DNA from: Paenibacillus qinlingensis
GTDB lineage: Bacteria > Bacillota > Bacilli > Paenibacillales > NBRC-103111
Direction of reading: 5' to 3'
Assembly: GCF_013204845.1 (NCBI RefSeq)
Contig: NZ_JABMKY010000007.1
Span: 248,001-312,000 of the forward strand
Length of the DNA: 64,000 bases
The position numbers were made by a program, and so were the translations under genes. The notes under the pieces were generated by a model. It searched no databases and was not told the DNA's origin. It saw nothing but the letters and a program-made list of their open reading frames with translations. Below are positions 15,424 to 24,080 of this stretch, piece by piece. Every line of letters starts with the position of its first letter. The stretch's first letter is position 1.

Positions 15424-17367
15424 ATGAGCGCTATAACCGGTATATTCCAATTGAATGAACAACAACCCGTTTCATTAGCGCACGGAGAACTCCTAATGAA
15501 AGCTTTGGAGAAGTATCCTGCGGACGATATTCAAACCTGGGGTAACGAACACATTTTCCTCGGCTGCCATGCTCAGTGGATCACACCAGAGTCTGTGGGC
15601 GAACAGGTTCCTTATTATGATGATGAGAGGCAGCTGGCCATTACAGCTGATGCCATCCTAGACAATCGTAATGAACTGTTTGAGCAATTACAGATCGAGC
15701 AGAACCGCAGAAAAGGATTTCCAGATAGTGCGCTAATTCTACTCGCTTACCGCAAGTGGGGGGAAGAAGCACCGAAATACTTAATAGGCGATTACGCCTT
15801 TATGATCTGGGATACGAAGAAGCATCAACTATTCGGTGCTAGAGACTTCACTGGAAGTAGAACGCTGTATTACCATCACAGTCAAACGAGTTTTACATTC
15901 TGCACGACGATTGAGCCGTTACTGGCTTTACCTTATATTGAAAAAAAACTGAATGAAGAGTGGTTGGCTGAATTTCTGGCCATTACCAGTGTTATTGATA
16001 CGGTTGATGTGGAATCAACGGTGTACAAGCATATCGAACAAATACCTCCTTCACATAGTATTGTAGTTAAGGCTGGAAAAGTAACACTTACCAAGTACTG
16101 CACGTTCTCTGCTGGAAAACAACTGAAGTTAAAATCGAATGAAGAATATGAAGAAGCATTTCGCGATGTTTTCCAAAGCGCAGTGACAGCCAGGCTTCGT
16201 ACGCATCGCAACGTCGGTTCCCAGTTAAGCGGAGGTTTGGATTCAGGATCCGTAGTAAGCTTTGCGGCAAGAGCACTGCAGAAGCAGAAGAAACAATTAT
16301 ATACGTACAGTTCAATCCCCGAGGAAAATTTCTCGGATTGGACCAAGAGAAACACAATCGCTGATGAAAGACCGCTTATTAAATCTACAGTTGCTTATGT
16401 AGGTAATATTCAAGACCAGTATTTCGATTTTGCTGGGAAAAGCGCCCTGTCCGAAGTGGATGAATGGCTCGATATCATGGAAATGCCCTACAAGTTTTTT
16501 GAGAATTCCGTGTGGATTAAAGGGATATATGAAAAGGCCCATCAGCAAGATATCGGGGTTCTCTTAAATGGAGGAAGGGGAAATTTCACAATCTCTTGGG
16601 GACCTGCTATGCAGTACTATGCATCACTCATGAGGAAACTGAGCTTGGTTCATCTGTATGATGAGGTATGCAAATTCAGTGTGAGAATGGAATCTGGCAG
16701 AGCTCATATTCTCAAGTTAGCTGCTCAAAAAGCATTTCCTGGGATTCATCAATTGTTCTCAAAAGGAACCCAACAGGAGCCTCCTCCGCAGTTATTAAAT
16801 CCAGAATTAGCAAAGAAGACAAATATTATTCAAAAGTTGGAAGCGAAAGGCATGCTAGCTGGTGTTCAACTTACAAAAAATTTGGATAAAGAAAGAATCA
16901 TGCACTTTCAACAGTTGAATTTATGGAGCACAAGCAATACAAGTACATCCAAGCTATCGCTTCGATATAAGTTACAGGGACGAGACCCTACGAATGATTT
17001 AAGGGTCATAAGATTCTGCCTATCCTTACCGATGGAACAGTATATACAGAAGGGTCAGGATCGAGCGCTAATCCGAAGATCGATGCATAATCTTCTGCCT
17101 GACGATATTCGGTTAAATCAACGTATTAGAGGGATCCAGGGAACAGATGTGATTCATCGTATGACACCGAATTGGCCCGCTTTTATTGATGAAGTCCAGC
17201 AATTAAGCAAGGATCCAATGGCTTCTCAGTTGCTGAATGTACCTGTGCTACACTCAGCAATTTCAAATATTCGCAATGCCCCTGAAGCGAATGCTGCGTT
17301 TAGTCCTGATTTTAGGATACTCATGAGAAGTCTTATTGTTTATAGGTTCCTCAAGAAACTTTCATAA
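15424..17367 (+). CDS. Lasso peptide macrocyclase (asparagine-synthetase-like C protein)
   Basis: 647 aa from ATG 15424 with SD ggagga. The N-terminal half resembles the Ntn glutaminase domain but begins MSAITGIF and lacks the catalytic Cys2, as in lasso C proteins. The synthetase half has the ATP pyrophosphatase loop QLSGGLDSGS about residues 265-274. It would adenylate the side chain of core Asp9 and form the isopeptide with Ala1 of the precursors at 17382 and 19320. Same order as padeC, followed directly by the precursor gene. Confidence 0.9.
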   Translation: MSAITGIFQLNEQQPVSLAHGELLMKALEKYPADDIQTWGNEHIFLGCHAQWITPESVGEQVPYYDDERQLAITADAILDNRNELFEQLQIEQNRRKGFPDSALILLAYRKWGEEAPKYLIGDYAFMIWDTKKHQLFGARDFTGSRTLYYHHSQTSFTFCTTIEPLLALPYIEKKLNEEWLAEFLAITSVIDTVDVESTVYKHIEQIPPSHSIVVKAGKVTLTKYCTFSAGKQLKLKSNEEYEEAFRDVFQSAVTARLRTHRNVGSQLSGGLDSGSVVSFAARALQKQKKQLYTYSSIPEENFSDWTKRNTIADERPLIKSTVAYVGNIQDQYFDFAGKSALSEVDEWLDIMEMPYKFFENSVWIKGIYEKAHQQDIGVLLNGGRGNFTISWGPAMQYYASLMRKLSLVHLYDEVCKFSVRMESGRAHILKLAAQKAFPGIHQLFSKGTQQEPPPQLLNPELAKKTNIIQKLEAKGMLAGVQLTKNLDKERIMHFQQLNLWSTSNTSTSKLSLRYKLQGRDPTNDLRVIRFCLSLPMEQYIQKGQDRALIRRSMHNLLPDDIRLNQRIRGIQGTDVIHRMTPNWPAFIDEVQQLSKDPMASQLLNVPVLHSAISNIRNAPEANAAFSPDFRILMRSLIVYRFLKKLS

Positions 17368-17381
17368 GGAGGTGAGAAATT

Positions 17382-17510
17382 ATGCAAAAACAGTGGAATA
17401 AACCTGAATTACAAACACTTGATCTAAGTATGACATTGGCTGGCCCAACCTCTGATTATATTGATGCTACTTACTCAGATCAAAATGAAACTGTTCATCT
17501 TCATAGCTAA
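17382..17510 (+). CDS. Lasso peptide precursor 1 (paeninodin family)
   Basis: 42 aa, with SD aaggaggtg. Leader of 19 residues with WNKPELQTLDL (RRE-binding YxxPxL-type motif with Trp for Tyr) and the penultimate Thr18. The core starts at Ala20: ring segment AGPTSDYID (isopeptide Ala1-Asp9) and tail ATYSDQNETVHLHS, 23 residues in all. Length, the AGP start, Asp9, the VH pair and the C-terminal Ser23 agree with paeninodin, whose Ser23 is phosphorylated by PadeK. Followed by a terminator-like hairpin. Confidence 0.93.
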   Translation: MQKQWNKPELQTLDLSMTLAGPTSDYIDATYSDQNETVHLHS

Positions 17511-17536
17511 TTTAGGATCGTAAAGCAGTTAGCAAC

Positions 17537-17567
17537 CAACCCTTATATGCAGATCGTATAAGGGTTG
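17537..17567 (+). terminator. Hairpin after lasso precursor 1
   Basis: 11-bp stem CAACCCTTATA (17537-17547) / TATAAGGGTTG (17557-17567), then a T/A-rich stretch. Likely a leaky terminator setting precursor mRNA above enzyme mRNA. Confidence 0.75.
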
Positions 17568-17603
17568 CTTTAAAAATTTTGAAGCATATCTGGAGTGAAT
17601 GAG

Positions 17604-18521
17604 ATGATAAAAACGCAAGAGAGAGTGATTTTCCAAGCATTTGGCTTAAGCATTCGCAGCGACCTTCATCTGCCCGAACTAAGCCTACTAAGTGAAATAC
17701 AAGGAGATGCTGATGTAGAGGTTACGATCGCTGACTTATCCAGACTGTGGTCAGAACTCGTACCTGCAAATCAAAATATCCTTCTTCATGAAGATAAAGT
17801 CATATTTCGGATTCACGATACAGCTATTTTCTTAATTCAGGATGGGAATAGGATTACAATCTCACCGGTTAATCATGCTGAGGAATCCAAAATTCGCCTT
17901 TATCTACTTGGGACTTGTATGGGTGTGATATTGATGCAGAAGCGCATATTGCCTTTACATGGCAGCGCAATTGCAATTGATGGTAAAGCTTATGCGATTG
18001 TTGGGCATTCAGGAGCTGGGAAATCGACGCTCGCATCAGCGTTCATCAATCATGGTTACTCCCTGTTAAGTGACGATGTCATCCCGATTACGTTTGATTC
18101 TTCCAATAAACCAATGGTGACGCCAGCTTATCCGCAGCAGAAGCTTTGGCAGGAAAGTCTTACTCATTTTGGGATGGAATCAAGTCAATACACTCCTATA
18201 TTTCAAAGAGAAACAAAGTATACGATTCCGGTTCCAGCCAATTTTACCACTGAAACACTTCCGTTAGCAGCCGTATTTGAGCTTGTGAAATATGATGGTG
18301 AGCAGATAAGTATTCAACAAATTCCAAGACTTGCAGGCTTATCTAAGCTGTTCCATCATACTTATCGTCAATCCTTTCTAGCGCCGCTTGGCTTAATGGA
18401 CTGGCACTTCACTACATCGGCTCGCATGGTGGAACACATGGATATTTATCAATTAAATCGCCCGACTAACGGCTTTACCGCTCATCAACTTGTTTCATTA
18501 GTTTTAGATACAATCCATTAG
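17604..18521 (+). CDS. HPr-kinase-like lasso peptide kinase (PadeK type)
   Basis: 305 aa from ATG 17604 (ggag 8 nt upstream; a GTG at 17595 is possible). P-loop VGHSGAGKST about residues 132-141, LLSDDVIPI acidic motif and a C-terminal basic region. Family members phosphorylate the C-terminal Ser of lasso peptides; both precursors of this cluster end in Ser. Located between the two precursors and followed 13 nt later by the B1 gene. Confidence 0.88.
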   Translation: MIKTQERVIFQAFGLSIRSDLHLPELSLLSEIQGDADVEVTIADLSRLWSELVPANQNILLHEDKVIFRIHDTAIFLIQDGNRITISPVNHAEESKIRLYLLGTCMGVILMQKRILPLHGSAIAIDGKAYAIVGHSGAGKSTLASAFINHGYSLLSDDVIPITFDSSNKPMVTPAYPQQKLWQESLTHFGMESSQYTPIFQRETKYTIPVPANFTTETLPLAAVFELVKYDGEQISIQQIPRLAGLSKLFHHTYRQSFLAPLGLMDWHFTTSARMVEHMDIYQLNRPTNGFTAHQLVSLVLDTIH

Positions 18522-18534
18522 GAGGCGTACATAC

Positions 18535-18831
18535 ATGATTAAACAAGCCACGATGACAATCGGTCATATTGTTGAGCAGGGTAAAGGCAACATCGTTAGT
18601 AATATGGGTGAAGATAAAGTTATGCTCAATGTGCAACATAATAAATATTATAATTTAGGCGAAGTAGGCGGCAGAATCTGGGAGCTTATTGCCTCACCCG
18701 TTGTTGTCGCAGATGTTATTCTTACTTTAATGTCGGAGTACCAGGTAGATAAAGAGCAATGTGAAGAACACGTTATTGGCTTTTTGGAACATTTACTGAA
18801 AGAAGAACTTATTCATGTTCGTGAAAAATAA
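18535..18831 (+). CDS. Lasso B1 protein (PqqD-like RRE)
   Basis: 98 aa, SD ttaggagg. RRE fold: beta strands around KVMLNVQHNKYYNLGEVGGRIWELI, then the helical part HVIGFLEHLLKEELI. Binds leader peptides and delivers them to the B2 protease. Overlaps B2 by 17 nt, the split B1/B2 arrangement usual in Bacillota. Confidence 0.92.
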   Translation: MIKQATMTIGHIVEQGKGNIVSNMGEDKVMLNVQHNKYYNLGEVGGRIWELIASPVVVADVILTLMSEYQVDKEQCEEHVIGFLEHLLKEELIHVREK

Positions 18832-19315
18832 GATAGTCCCCATGCGTTTCGTTCGCATCTTCAAACTCATTTGTTCTTTGGATATGAAAACAATGCTTTT
18901 ATTTATGGAAGCTTATATGTATCTGGGCTGGGCCCGTGTTCTCAAATCAATACGCTTTACAAAAGTGATTAAGATGTTTGACCTTCAAATGGAAGAGACA
19001 ACCACAAACCCTCTCCATATGAATAGAAGGAAGGTTTCAAGCGTTGCTGGAGCTATTCAAACCATGAGCCGCTATACCCCATGGGATAGCAAATGTCTGG
19101 TGAGAGCACTTGCGGCTATGAAAATGCTGGAAAGGCGTAAGATCGATAGTACACTTTATCTTGGAACTGCGAAGGATGAAACAGGGAGCATGGTCGCCCA
19201 TGCTTGGCTGCGTAGCGGCCCTTATTACGTCTCCGGAGCAGAAGAAATGAAAAGGTTTACTGTTGTTGGTACTTTCGCTAAAAAGTCGAAACCAGATGTG
19301 CATGAAGGGAGGTGA
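18815..19315 (+). CDS. Lasso B2 leader peptidase (transglutaminase-like)
   Basis: 166 aa. The catalytic Cys lies in the WDSKCLVRA motif (about residue 94) and the His in VAHAWL, the B2 signature; the third residue should lie shortly after. Cuts after leader residue 19 of each precursor. Directly followed (4 nt) by precursor 2. Confidence 0.92.
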   Translation: MFVKNKIVPMRFVRIFKLICSLDMKTMLLFMEAYMYLGWARVLKSIRFTKVIKMFDLQMEETTTNPLHMNRRKVSSVAGAIQTMSRYTPWDSKCLVRALAAMKMLERRKIDSTLYLGTAKDETGSMVAHAWLRSGPYYVSGAEEMKRFTVVGTFAKKSKPDVHEGR

Positions 19316-19319
19316 TTCT

Positions 19320-19445
19320 ATGCAAAAACAATGGCAAAAACCGGAGTTGGAAGCTCTTGATCTTAGTATGACGATGGCTGGAGAGCCGGACGAGCGTGTC
19401 GATCTATCTTTTTTCGGTATTCCTCTTGCACTTGGGCCTAGCTAG
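19320..19445 (+). CDS. Lasso peptide precursor 2 (divergent core)
   Basis: 41 aa, SD agggaggtga. Leader almost identical to precursor 1 (MQKQWQKPELEALDLSMTM, Thr18). Core of 22 residues: ring segment AGEPDERVD (Ala1-Asp9) and tail LSFFGIPLALGPS. The tail is hydrophobic with Phe12/Phe13 as candidate plugs, quite unlike the acidic polar tail of precursor 1, but the C-terminal Ser is kept, consistent with phosphorylation by the same kinase. Confidence 0.92.
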   Translation: MQKQWQKPELEALDLSMTMAGEPDERVDLSFFGIPLALGPS

Positions 19446-19472
19446 GATCTGACTACTACATAAAGGATTTAG

Positions 19473-19502
19473 AGCCCTTATACGAAAGTCTGTATAAGGG
19501 CT
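19473..19502 (+). terminator. Hairpin after lasso precursor 2
   Basis: 11-bp stem AGCCCTTATAC (19473-19483) / GTATAAGGGCT (19492-19502), then a weak T stretch. Stem sequence closely resembles that after precursor 1. Confidence 0.75.
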
Positions 19503-19552
19503 TTACTACACTTTCGCTAAGGGAAAGATTAGGTTATTTAGGGGGATTTGCG

Positions 19553-21361
19553 GTGAAGCAGCTCTTACATTTTGCAAGAAAACTACACCTGTTTGCAGGG
19601 AAAGTTTTATATATCAATGTGATCGGCATGGTTCTGGTTAGTTTGCTGGATGGTGCCGGGGTCTTACTCTTAATCCCGTTGATCAGTCTCAGTGGTGTAC
19701 TTAGCATTAGTTCAGGATCCAGTACATTACAGCATATTTTTGGCTTTTTGCAGGATATGCCAGCGAAATGGAGTTTACTCCTGCTGCTAGGCGCTTATGC
19801 GGGGATGATTATCTCACAAACACTCATTCAGCAAAATTTAAATCAACGAAATCTACGTATCCTGATGGGATTTACCAACAATATTCGTATGGAAACCTAT
19901 CGCTCTTTACTGCAAGCGAACTGGGCTTTTTTTGTTAATAAGAGAAAATCGGATCTCATTAACACCTTAACGGAAGAAATTTCACATCTGGTGAGAGGGA
20001 CCAATCTCTTGCTGCAGCTGCTGACATCTGTTATTTTTACAGCTATTCAACTGGGTATTGCCTTTTGGCTCTCACCAAAGATTACGCTATTCGTCTTAGC
20101 CGCTGGCGTTATTATTGCTTTCTTTTCCAGGCGTTTTATCAAGAAGTCAAGAATGGTTGGGAACGAGACTATCGAAATTGCACAAAGCTATCTAGGTGGA
20201 ATTACCGACCAATTTAATGGGATTAAAGATATTAAAAGCAATTCTTTAGAAGCATCCCGTTATGCTTGGTTGCGGACTTGGTGCGAACGCATTGTGGCTG
20301 AACAACTCAAAATGAACAAATTGAAAAACACCTCACAAACCTTCTACAAAATTACATCAACTTTGCTAATTGCTTCTCTTATTTACGTTTCAATCCAATT
20401 ATTTAAGGCACAGCCTAGTCAACTCTTATTAATTGTTTTAATATTCTCGAGATTGTGGCCGCGATTTACAGGGATTCAATCGAGTGTGGAGCAAATTGCT
20501 TCTTGCATCCCAGCTTTCCAATCGATTCTTCGCTTGCAAGAGGATAGTAAGAATGCCAAGGAGTTTGAAGATGCGGAGAAGCCCGCAAAGCGCATCGTAC
20601 CCATGTCTGTTAATCAGGGCATTGAATGTAAGCAAATCTACTTCCGCTATAATAAGCAAGAATCTACCTATCAGCTTGAAAATATCCAAGTGCAGATTCC
20701 GGCTAACCAAACAACAGCTATTGTGGGTCGTTCTGGTGCAGGGAAAAGCACATTGATTGATATCGTTATGGGGCTACTTCAGCCAGAGAAAGGTCAAATC
20801 TGTATCGACGGTATACCATTAACCAGCGAAAACTTATTATCCTTTCGACAGGCTATTAGTTATGTTCCACAGGACCCTTTTCTATTTAACGGCAGTATTA
20901 GAGAGAACTTATTGATGATTAAGCCGCAAGCAACGGAAGAAGAAATCTGGGAGGCATTAGAATTTTCAATTTCAGCAGAATTTGTGAAACGTTTACCGCA
21001 AGGCTTAGATACGCTAATTGGAGACCGCGGAGTTAGACTTTCAGGGGGAGAGCGGCAACGTCTTGTTTTGGCGAGAGCCATACTGCGTAAAACGTCCATT
21101 CTTGTTTTGGATGAAGCTTCCAGTGCGCTCGATACGGAAAATGAAGCGAAAATTCTAGCAGCGTTAGACCAGTTGAAGGGTAAAATGACGATCATTGTCA
21201 TCGCGCATCGCTTGTCGACGATTCGCAATGCCGATCAAGTCATTGTCGTGGATCAAGGTACTGTCGTCCAGAAAGGTAAGTTTAATCAATTGGCCAATGA
21301 AAAGAAGAGCTTGCTGAATCATTTGCTAGAGCAACAAGTTGTCGTTATGCCTCATGGTTAG
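19553..21361 (+). CDS. Lasso peptide ABC exporter (D protein)
   Basis: 602 aa from a GTG start. Six-helix exporter domain about 15-320; Walker A GRSGAGKST (about 392), LSGGERQR (about 497), Walker B ILVLDEASSALD and IAHRLS. Fused homodimeric exporter that would secrete the mature lasso peptides and give self-protection. Only distantly similar to the transporter at 12502, so each peptide system seems to have its own exporter. Confidence 0.9.
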   Translation: MKQLLHFARKLHLFAGKVLYINVIGMVLVSLLDGAGVLLLIPLISLSGVLSISSGSSTLQHIFGFLQDMPAKWSLLLLLGAYAGMIISQTLIQQNLNQRNLRILMGFTNNIRMETYRSLLQANWAFFVNKRKSDLINTLTEEISHLVRGTNLLLQLLTSVIFTAIQLGIAFWLSPKITLFVLAAGVIIAFFSRRFIKKSRMVGNETIEIAQSYLGGITDQFNGIKDIKSNSLEASRYAWLRTWCERIVAEQLKMNKLKNTSQTFYKITSTLLIASLIYVSIQLFKAQPSQLLLIVLIFSRLWPRFTGIQSSVEQIASCIPAFQSILRLQEDSKNAKEFEDAEKPAKRIVPMSVNQGIECKQIYFRYNKQESTYQLENIQVQIPANQTTAIVGRSGAGKSTLIDIVMGLLQPEKGQICIDGIPLTSENLLSFRQAISYVPQDPFLFNGSIRENLLMIKPQATEEEIWEALEFSISAEFVKRLPQGLDTLIGDRGVRLSGGERQRLVLARAILRKTSILVLDEASSALDTENEAKILAALDQLKGKMTIIVIAHRLSTIRNADQVIVVDQGTVVQKGKFNQLANEKKSLLNHLLEQQVVVMPHG

Positions 21362-21374
21362 CGTGGGGGAACAC

Positions 21375-22610
21375 ATGAGAGTAAGAGAGGAAAAGGGGGT
21401 AAAGGTGAGTCTTATGGTGGATACCGATTTTCGATTAGATGTATCACAGTTTCCAAAAGAATTAAAGGTACTTCTCATGCTTCTAACCAGTGGGCAAAAT
21501 GGAGGGGAATGTACCTCCACCCAACAAGATTGGTTGGAGGAGCTGGACTGGGATCTGTTCCTTCAGCTAACCTTGCATCATCGTGTGTATCCTGATCTGT
21601 ACAAGAAACTCCAAGATAAGAAAGTAATTGGGGTTCCGGTCTTTGTCTTAGAGGCTTTGCGTAAGCAATATCAGATAAATGCCTTTCAAATGCTGCATTT
21701 AAGTGCGGAGATGGAGCAGTTGAGCAAAGCTTTTACCGCGAATAGAATTCGCTCTCTCGTTCTGAAAGGGCCAGTGCTTGCAGCAGATCTGTATGGTGAT
21801 CTGTCCCTGCGAACCTCGCGCGATCTTGACATTATGGTACCTATGGATGATTTAGAGCGAGTAGAAGAACTACTCTGTACGCTTAATTATGTGAAAATTG
21901 AATACCCACTAACAGTTCTCAATGATTGGAAGTGGCGGCATCATCACATAACATTTTACCATGCGGAGAAACGCACTACGGTAGAAGTACATTGGCGACT
22001 AGGTCCTGGACCGGCGAAAGAGCCAAGCTTTAATGAATTGTGGGATAGGAAAAGGATAAGCACGATCACGAGCAGTCCTGTCCATTATTTAGGGAGAGAG
22101 GATTTATTTTCGTTTCTGGCCACCCACGGGGCACGACATGGCTGGTCGCGACTACGATGGTTAGTCGATATGGATCGTATGCTGAGGCAAGATATGGATC
22201 CAGCTATCCTGTTCAAGCAACTCCAGGGCAATGGTATCCTTCATATTGGGGCCCAAGTACTAACGTTAGCAGCGCAGTTGTTGCAAACACCGCTAACCGA
22301 AGAACTGGGCGTGCTCATCAAAGGAAAGCGAGGGAAACGTTTAGCACAAGGTGCAATCTTCTATATACGTCAGATGGTAAACCTACATACGAATCCTGTG
22401 CCTGAGGATGTGTCCAAGTATCATAAACGACATTTATTCGCGCTTATGTCGAATTGGAACAAAGTATTGTTCGTTCTGAGTTTTATGTATCCCTACCCAG
22501 AGGACGTAGAAACCTTACCTTTGCCTAAGTATGCGCAGTTCCTGTACTTCCCTTTACGCCCCTTCCTATGGGCCTGGAGAAGAACAAAGAAGCAAACCGC
22601 GCCGACGTGA
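21375..22610 (+). CDS. Nucleotidyltransferase family protein (NTP_transf_5 type, second copy)
   Basis: 411 aa from ATG 21375 with gggggaa upstream; the frame extends to a TTG at 21339 inside the transporter gene. Motifs VLKGPVLAADLYGDLSLRTSRDLDIMVP and VEVHWRLGPG. Same family as the gene at 14294. Lasso clusters with a PadeK-type kinase often carry one; a role in decorating the phosphorylated Ser is inferred from pseudomycoidin. Last gene of the lasso cluster. Confidence 0.85.
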   Translation: MRVREEKGVKVSLMVDTDFRLDVSQFPKELKVLLMLLTSGQNGGECTSTQQDWLEELDWDLFLQLTLHHRVYPDLYKKLQDKKVIGVPVFVLEALRKQYQINAFQMLHLSAEMEQLSKAFTANRIRSLVLKGPVLAADLYGDLSLRTSRDLDIMVPMDDLERVEELLCTLNYVKIEYPLTVLNDWKWRHHHITFYHAEKRTTVEVHWRLGPGPAKEPSFNELWDRKRISTITSSPVHYLGREDLFSFLATHGARHGWSRLRWLVDMDRMLRQDMDPAILFKQLQGNGILHIGAQVLTLAAQLLQTPLTEELGVLIKGKRGKRLAQGAIFYIRQMVNLHTNPVPEDVSKYHKRHLFALMSNWNKVLFVLSFMYPYPEDVETLPLPKYAQFLYFPLRPFLWAWRRTKKQTAPT

Positions 22611-22629
22611 ATCGGAAGAAAGTCTTATG

Positions 22630-22658
22630 TTGACATGTTCTCTATAAAGAACTATTAT
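22630..22658 (+). promoter_or_regulatory. Promoter of EPS cluster 1 with SinR-type operator in the spacer
   Basis: TTGACA 22630-22635, 17-bp spacer, TATTAT 22653-22658. The palindrome GTTCTCTATAAAGAAC (22637-22652) fills the spacer. Confidence 0.82.
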
Positions 22659-22700
22659 AAGAATTAAGAGCGAATATTTTCGAGTTTCTTCGCTTTAAAT

Positions 22701-22716
22701 GTTCTTTATAAAGAAA
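22701..22716. promoter_or_regulatory. SinR-type box before EPS cluster 1
   Basis: GTTCTTTATAAAGAAA, 64 bp downstream of the box inside the promoter. Confidence 0.75.
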
Positions 22717-22755
22717 ATTTATGATTATTCTTTCTCTAACTAAGGAGCTTGCGAT

Positions 22756-23478
22756 ATGTGCATTCCTAAAATTATTCACTATTGTTGGTTTGGAGGCAAG
22801 GAAAAGCCGGAAATCGTGAAGCGATGTTTAGCGAGTTGGCAATTGCATCTTGCTGATTATCAGATCATAGAGTGGAATGAGCGAAATTTTGACATTAACC
22901 GGCATCCATATACAAAAGAGGCGTATGCTGCTGGTAAATTCGCGTTCGTCAGTGATTATGCGCGCGTGCACGCTCTGTATCATATGGGGGGAATTTATCT
23001 GGATACAGATGTGGAAATTTTTCGACCTTTTGATGATTTGTTGCATCATGAATCCTTCTGGGGCTTTGAACAAGCGAACTTTATTGCGACAAGCACGATT
23101 GGGGCGATGAAGGGGAATAAACTTATCCAGCTGTTCTTAGAGTCTTATGAACAAAAAACATTTCTTCGTGCCAATGGGAGTTTCGATTCTCTAACCAACG
23201 TAGCCGTGATCACGCGACTGTTAACGGAGAAGGGATTAACGCCTGATGGACAGTTTCAGGAGTTACCTAAGTTAGGAACATTTTATCCCCAAACCTATTT
23301 CTCCCCCTACGATTATATTAACTGTCAAACATTCAAAACATCGAGTACCTATGCTATGCACCACTTCTACAAAAGCTGGCTTCCTCCTAAGGAAAGAAGA
23401 AAAAGTCAGCTGAAAATGCTACTGGCTAAACTTATCGGCGGACATAATATTGCTAGGATAAGAGGGTATCTTAAATGA
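22756..23478 (+). CDS. GT32-type glycosyltransferase (DXD sugar-binding family)
   Basis: 240 aa. N-terminus IPKIIHYCWFGG and the central block FVSDYARVHALYHMGGIYLDTDVEI (DxD metal/nucleotide-sugar motif, about residues 74-82) define the family of capsular mannosyl/galactosyl transferases. Cytosolic, adds a sugar to the lipid-linked repeat unit. First gene after the SinR-type promoter, SD aaggag; overlaps the next gene (ATGA). Confidence 0.88.
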   Translation: MCIPKIIHYCWFGGKEKPEIVKRCLASWQLHLADYQIIEWNERNFDINRHPYTKEAYAAGKFAFVSDYARVHALYHMGGIYLDTDVEIFRPFDDLLHHESFWGFEQANFIATSTIGAMKGNKLIQLFLESYEQKTFLRANGSFDSLTNVAVITRLLTEKGLTPDGQFQELPKLGTFYPQTYFSPYDYINCQTFKTSSTYAMHHFYKSWLPPKERRKSQLKMLLAKLIGGHNIARIRGYLK

Positions 23479-24080
23479 ATGTTTTGAAAAAAGTAGTGAA
23501 CACGCTTATAGCAGAGTGTCGCGGCCGAGGGGTGTATCATACATTTCTCATGTATGCCTCGTATCTCATGGGAATTCTAAGAGCCTTTGTGAACAGACTC
23601 CTGTATTGGAATAATATGAAAGCTTCTATTTTCGCCTTGCAATCCAATAGTCGAATTGAGGCGTACAGCAAGCATGCGAAGATCCATATTGGCAAATTTG
23701 TCTTTATTCGAAAGCATACGAGCATACGCGTTGACCATCATGGTGAGCTTCACATTGGCGAAAAGGTGTTTATTAACGATAGCTGCCATATCAATTGTGC
23801 GAACCGGATTACGATTGGCCGATTATCCAAAATTGCTCCCAACGTAAGTATCAATGATCATGACCACAATTATAGGCATCTCGGTGGTGAGCACCTTATG
23901 AAAGGGGAGGTCATTATTGGAGAAAATGTTTGGATTGGGTCGAATGTCGTGATTTTGAGAGATACGTATATTGGCGATAACGCGGTTATTGCAGCAGGAA
24001 GTGTTGTGAAAGGGCGGGTGCCGGCAAACACCGTTTTCTTAAATAAAAGAGAAAAGAGCTACATTCCCTATGCGAACTAA
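23475..24080 (+). CDS. Hexapeptide-repeat O-acyltransferase
   Basis: 201 aa. Left-handed beta-helix hexapeptide repeats from about residue 55 (IHIGKFVFIRKHTSIRV, ITIGRLSKIAPN), the catalytic region NDHDHNYRH and the closing block VIGENVWIGSNVVILRDTYIGDNAVIAAGSVV. WbbJ/LacA-like, probably acetylates a sugar of the exopolysaccharide. Overlaps both neighbours. Confidence 0.88.
   Translation: MNVLKKVVNTLIAECRGRGVYHTFLMYASYLMGILRAFVNRLLYWNNMKASIFALQSNSRIEAYSKHAKIHIGKFVFIRKHTSIRVDHHGELHIGEKVFINDSCHINCANRITIGRLSKIAPNVSINDHDHNYRHLGGEHLMKGEVIIGENVWIGSNVVILRDTYIGDNAVIAAGSVVKGRVPANTVFLNKREKSYIPYAN

Noticed and set aside
16088..16357. Antisense ORFs inside the lasso cyclase, and many similar minus-strand frames inside the EPS genes
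   Set aside because: No SD, unlikely composition, fully contained in strongly supported genes.
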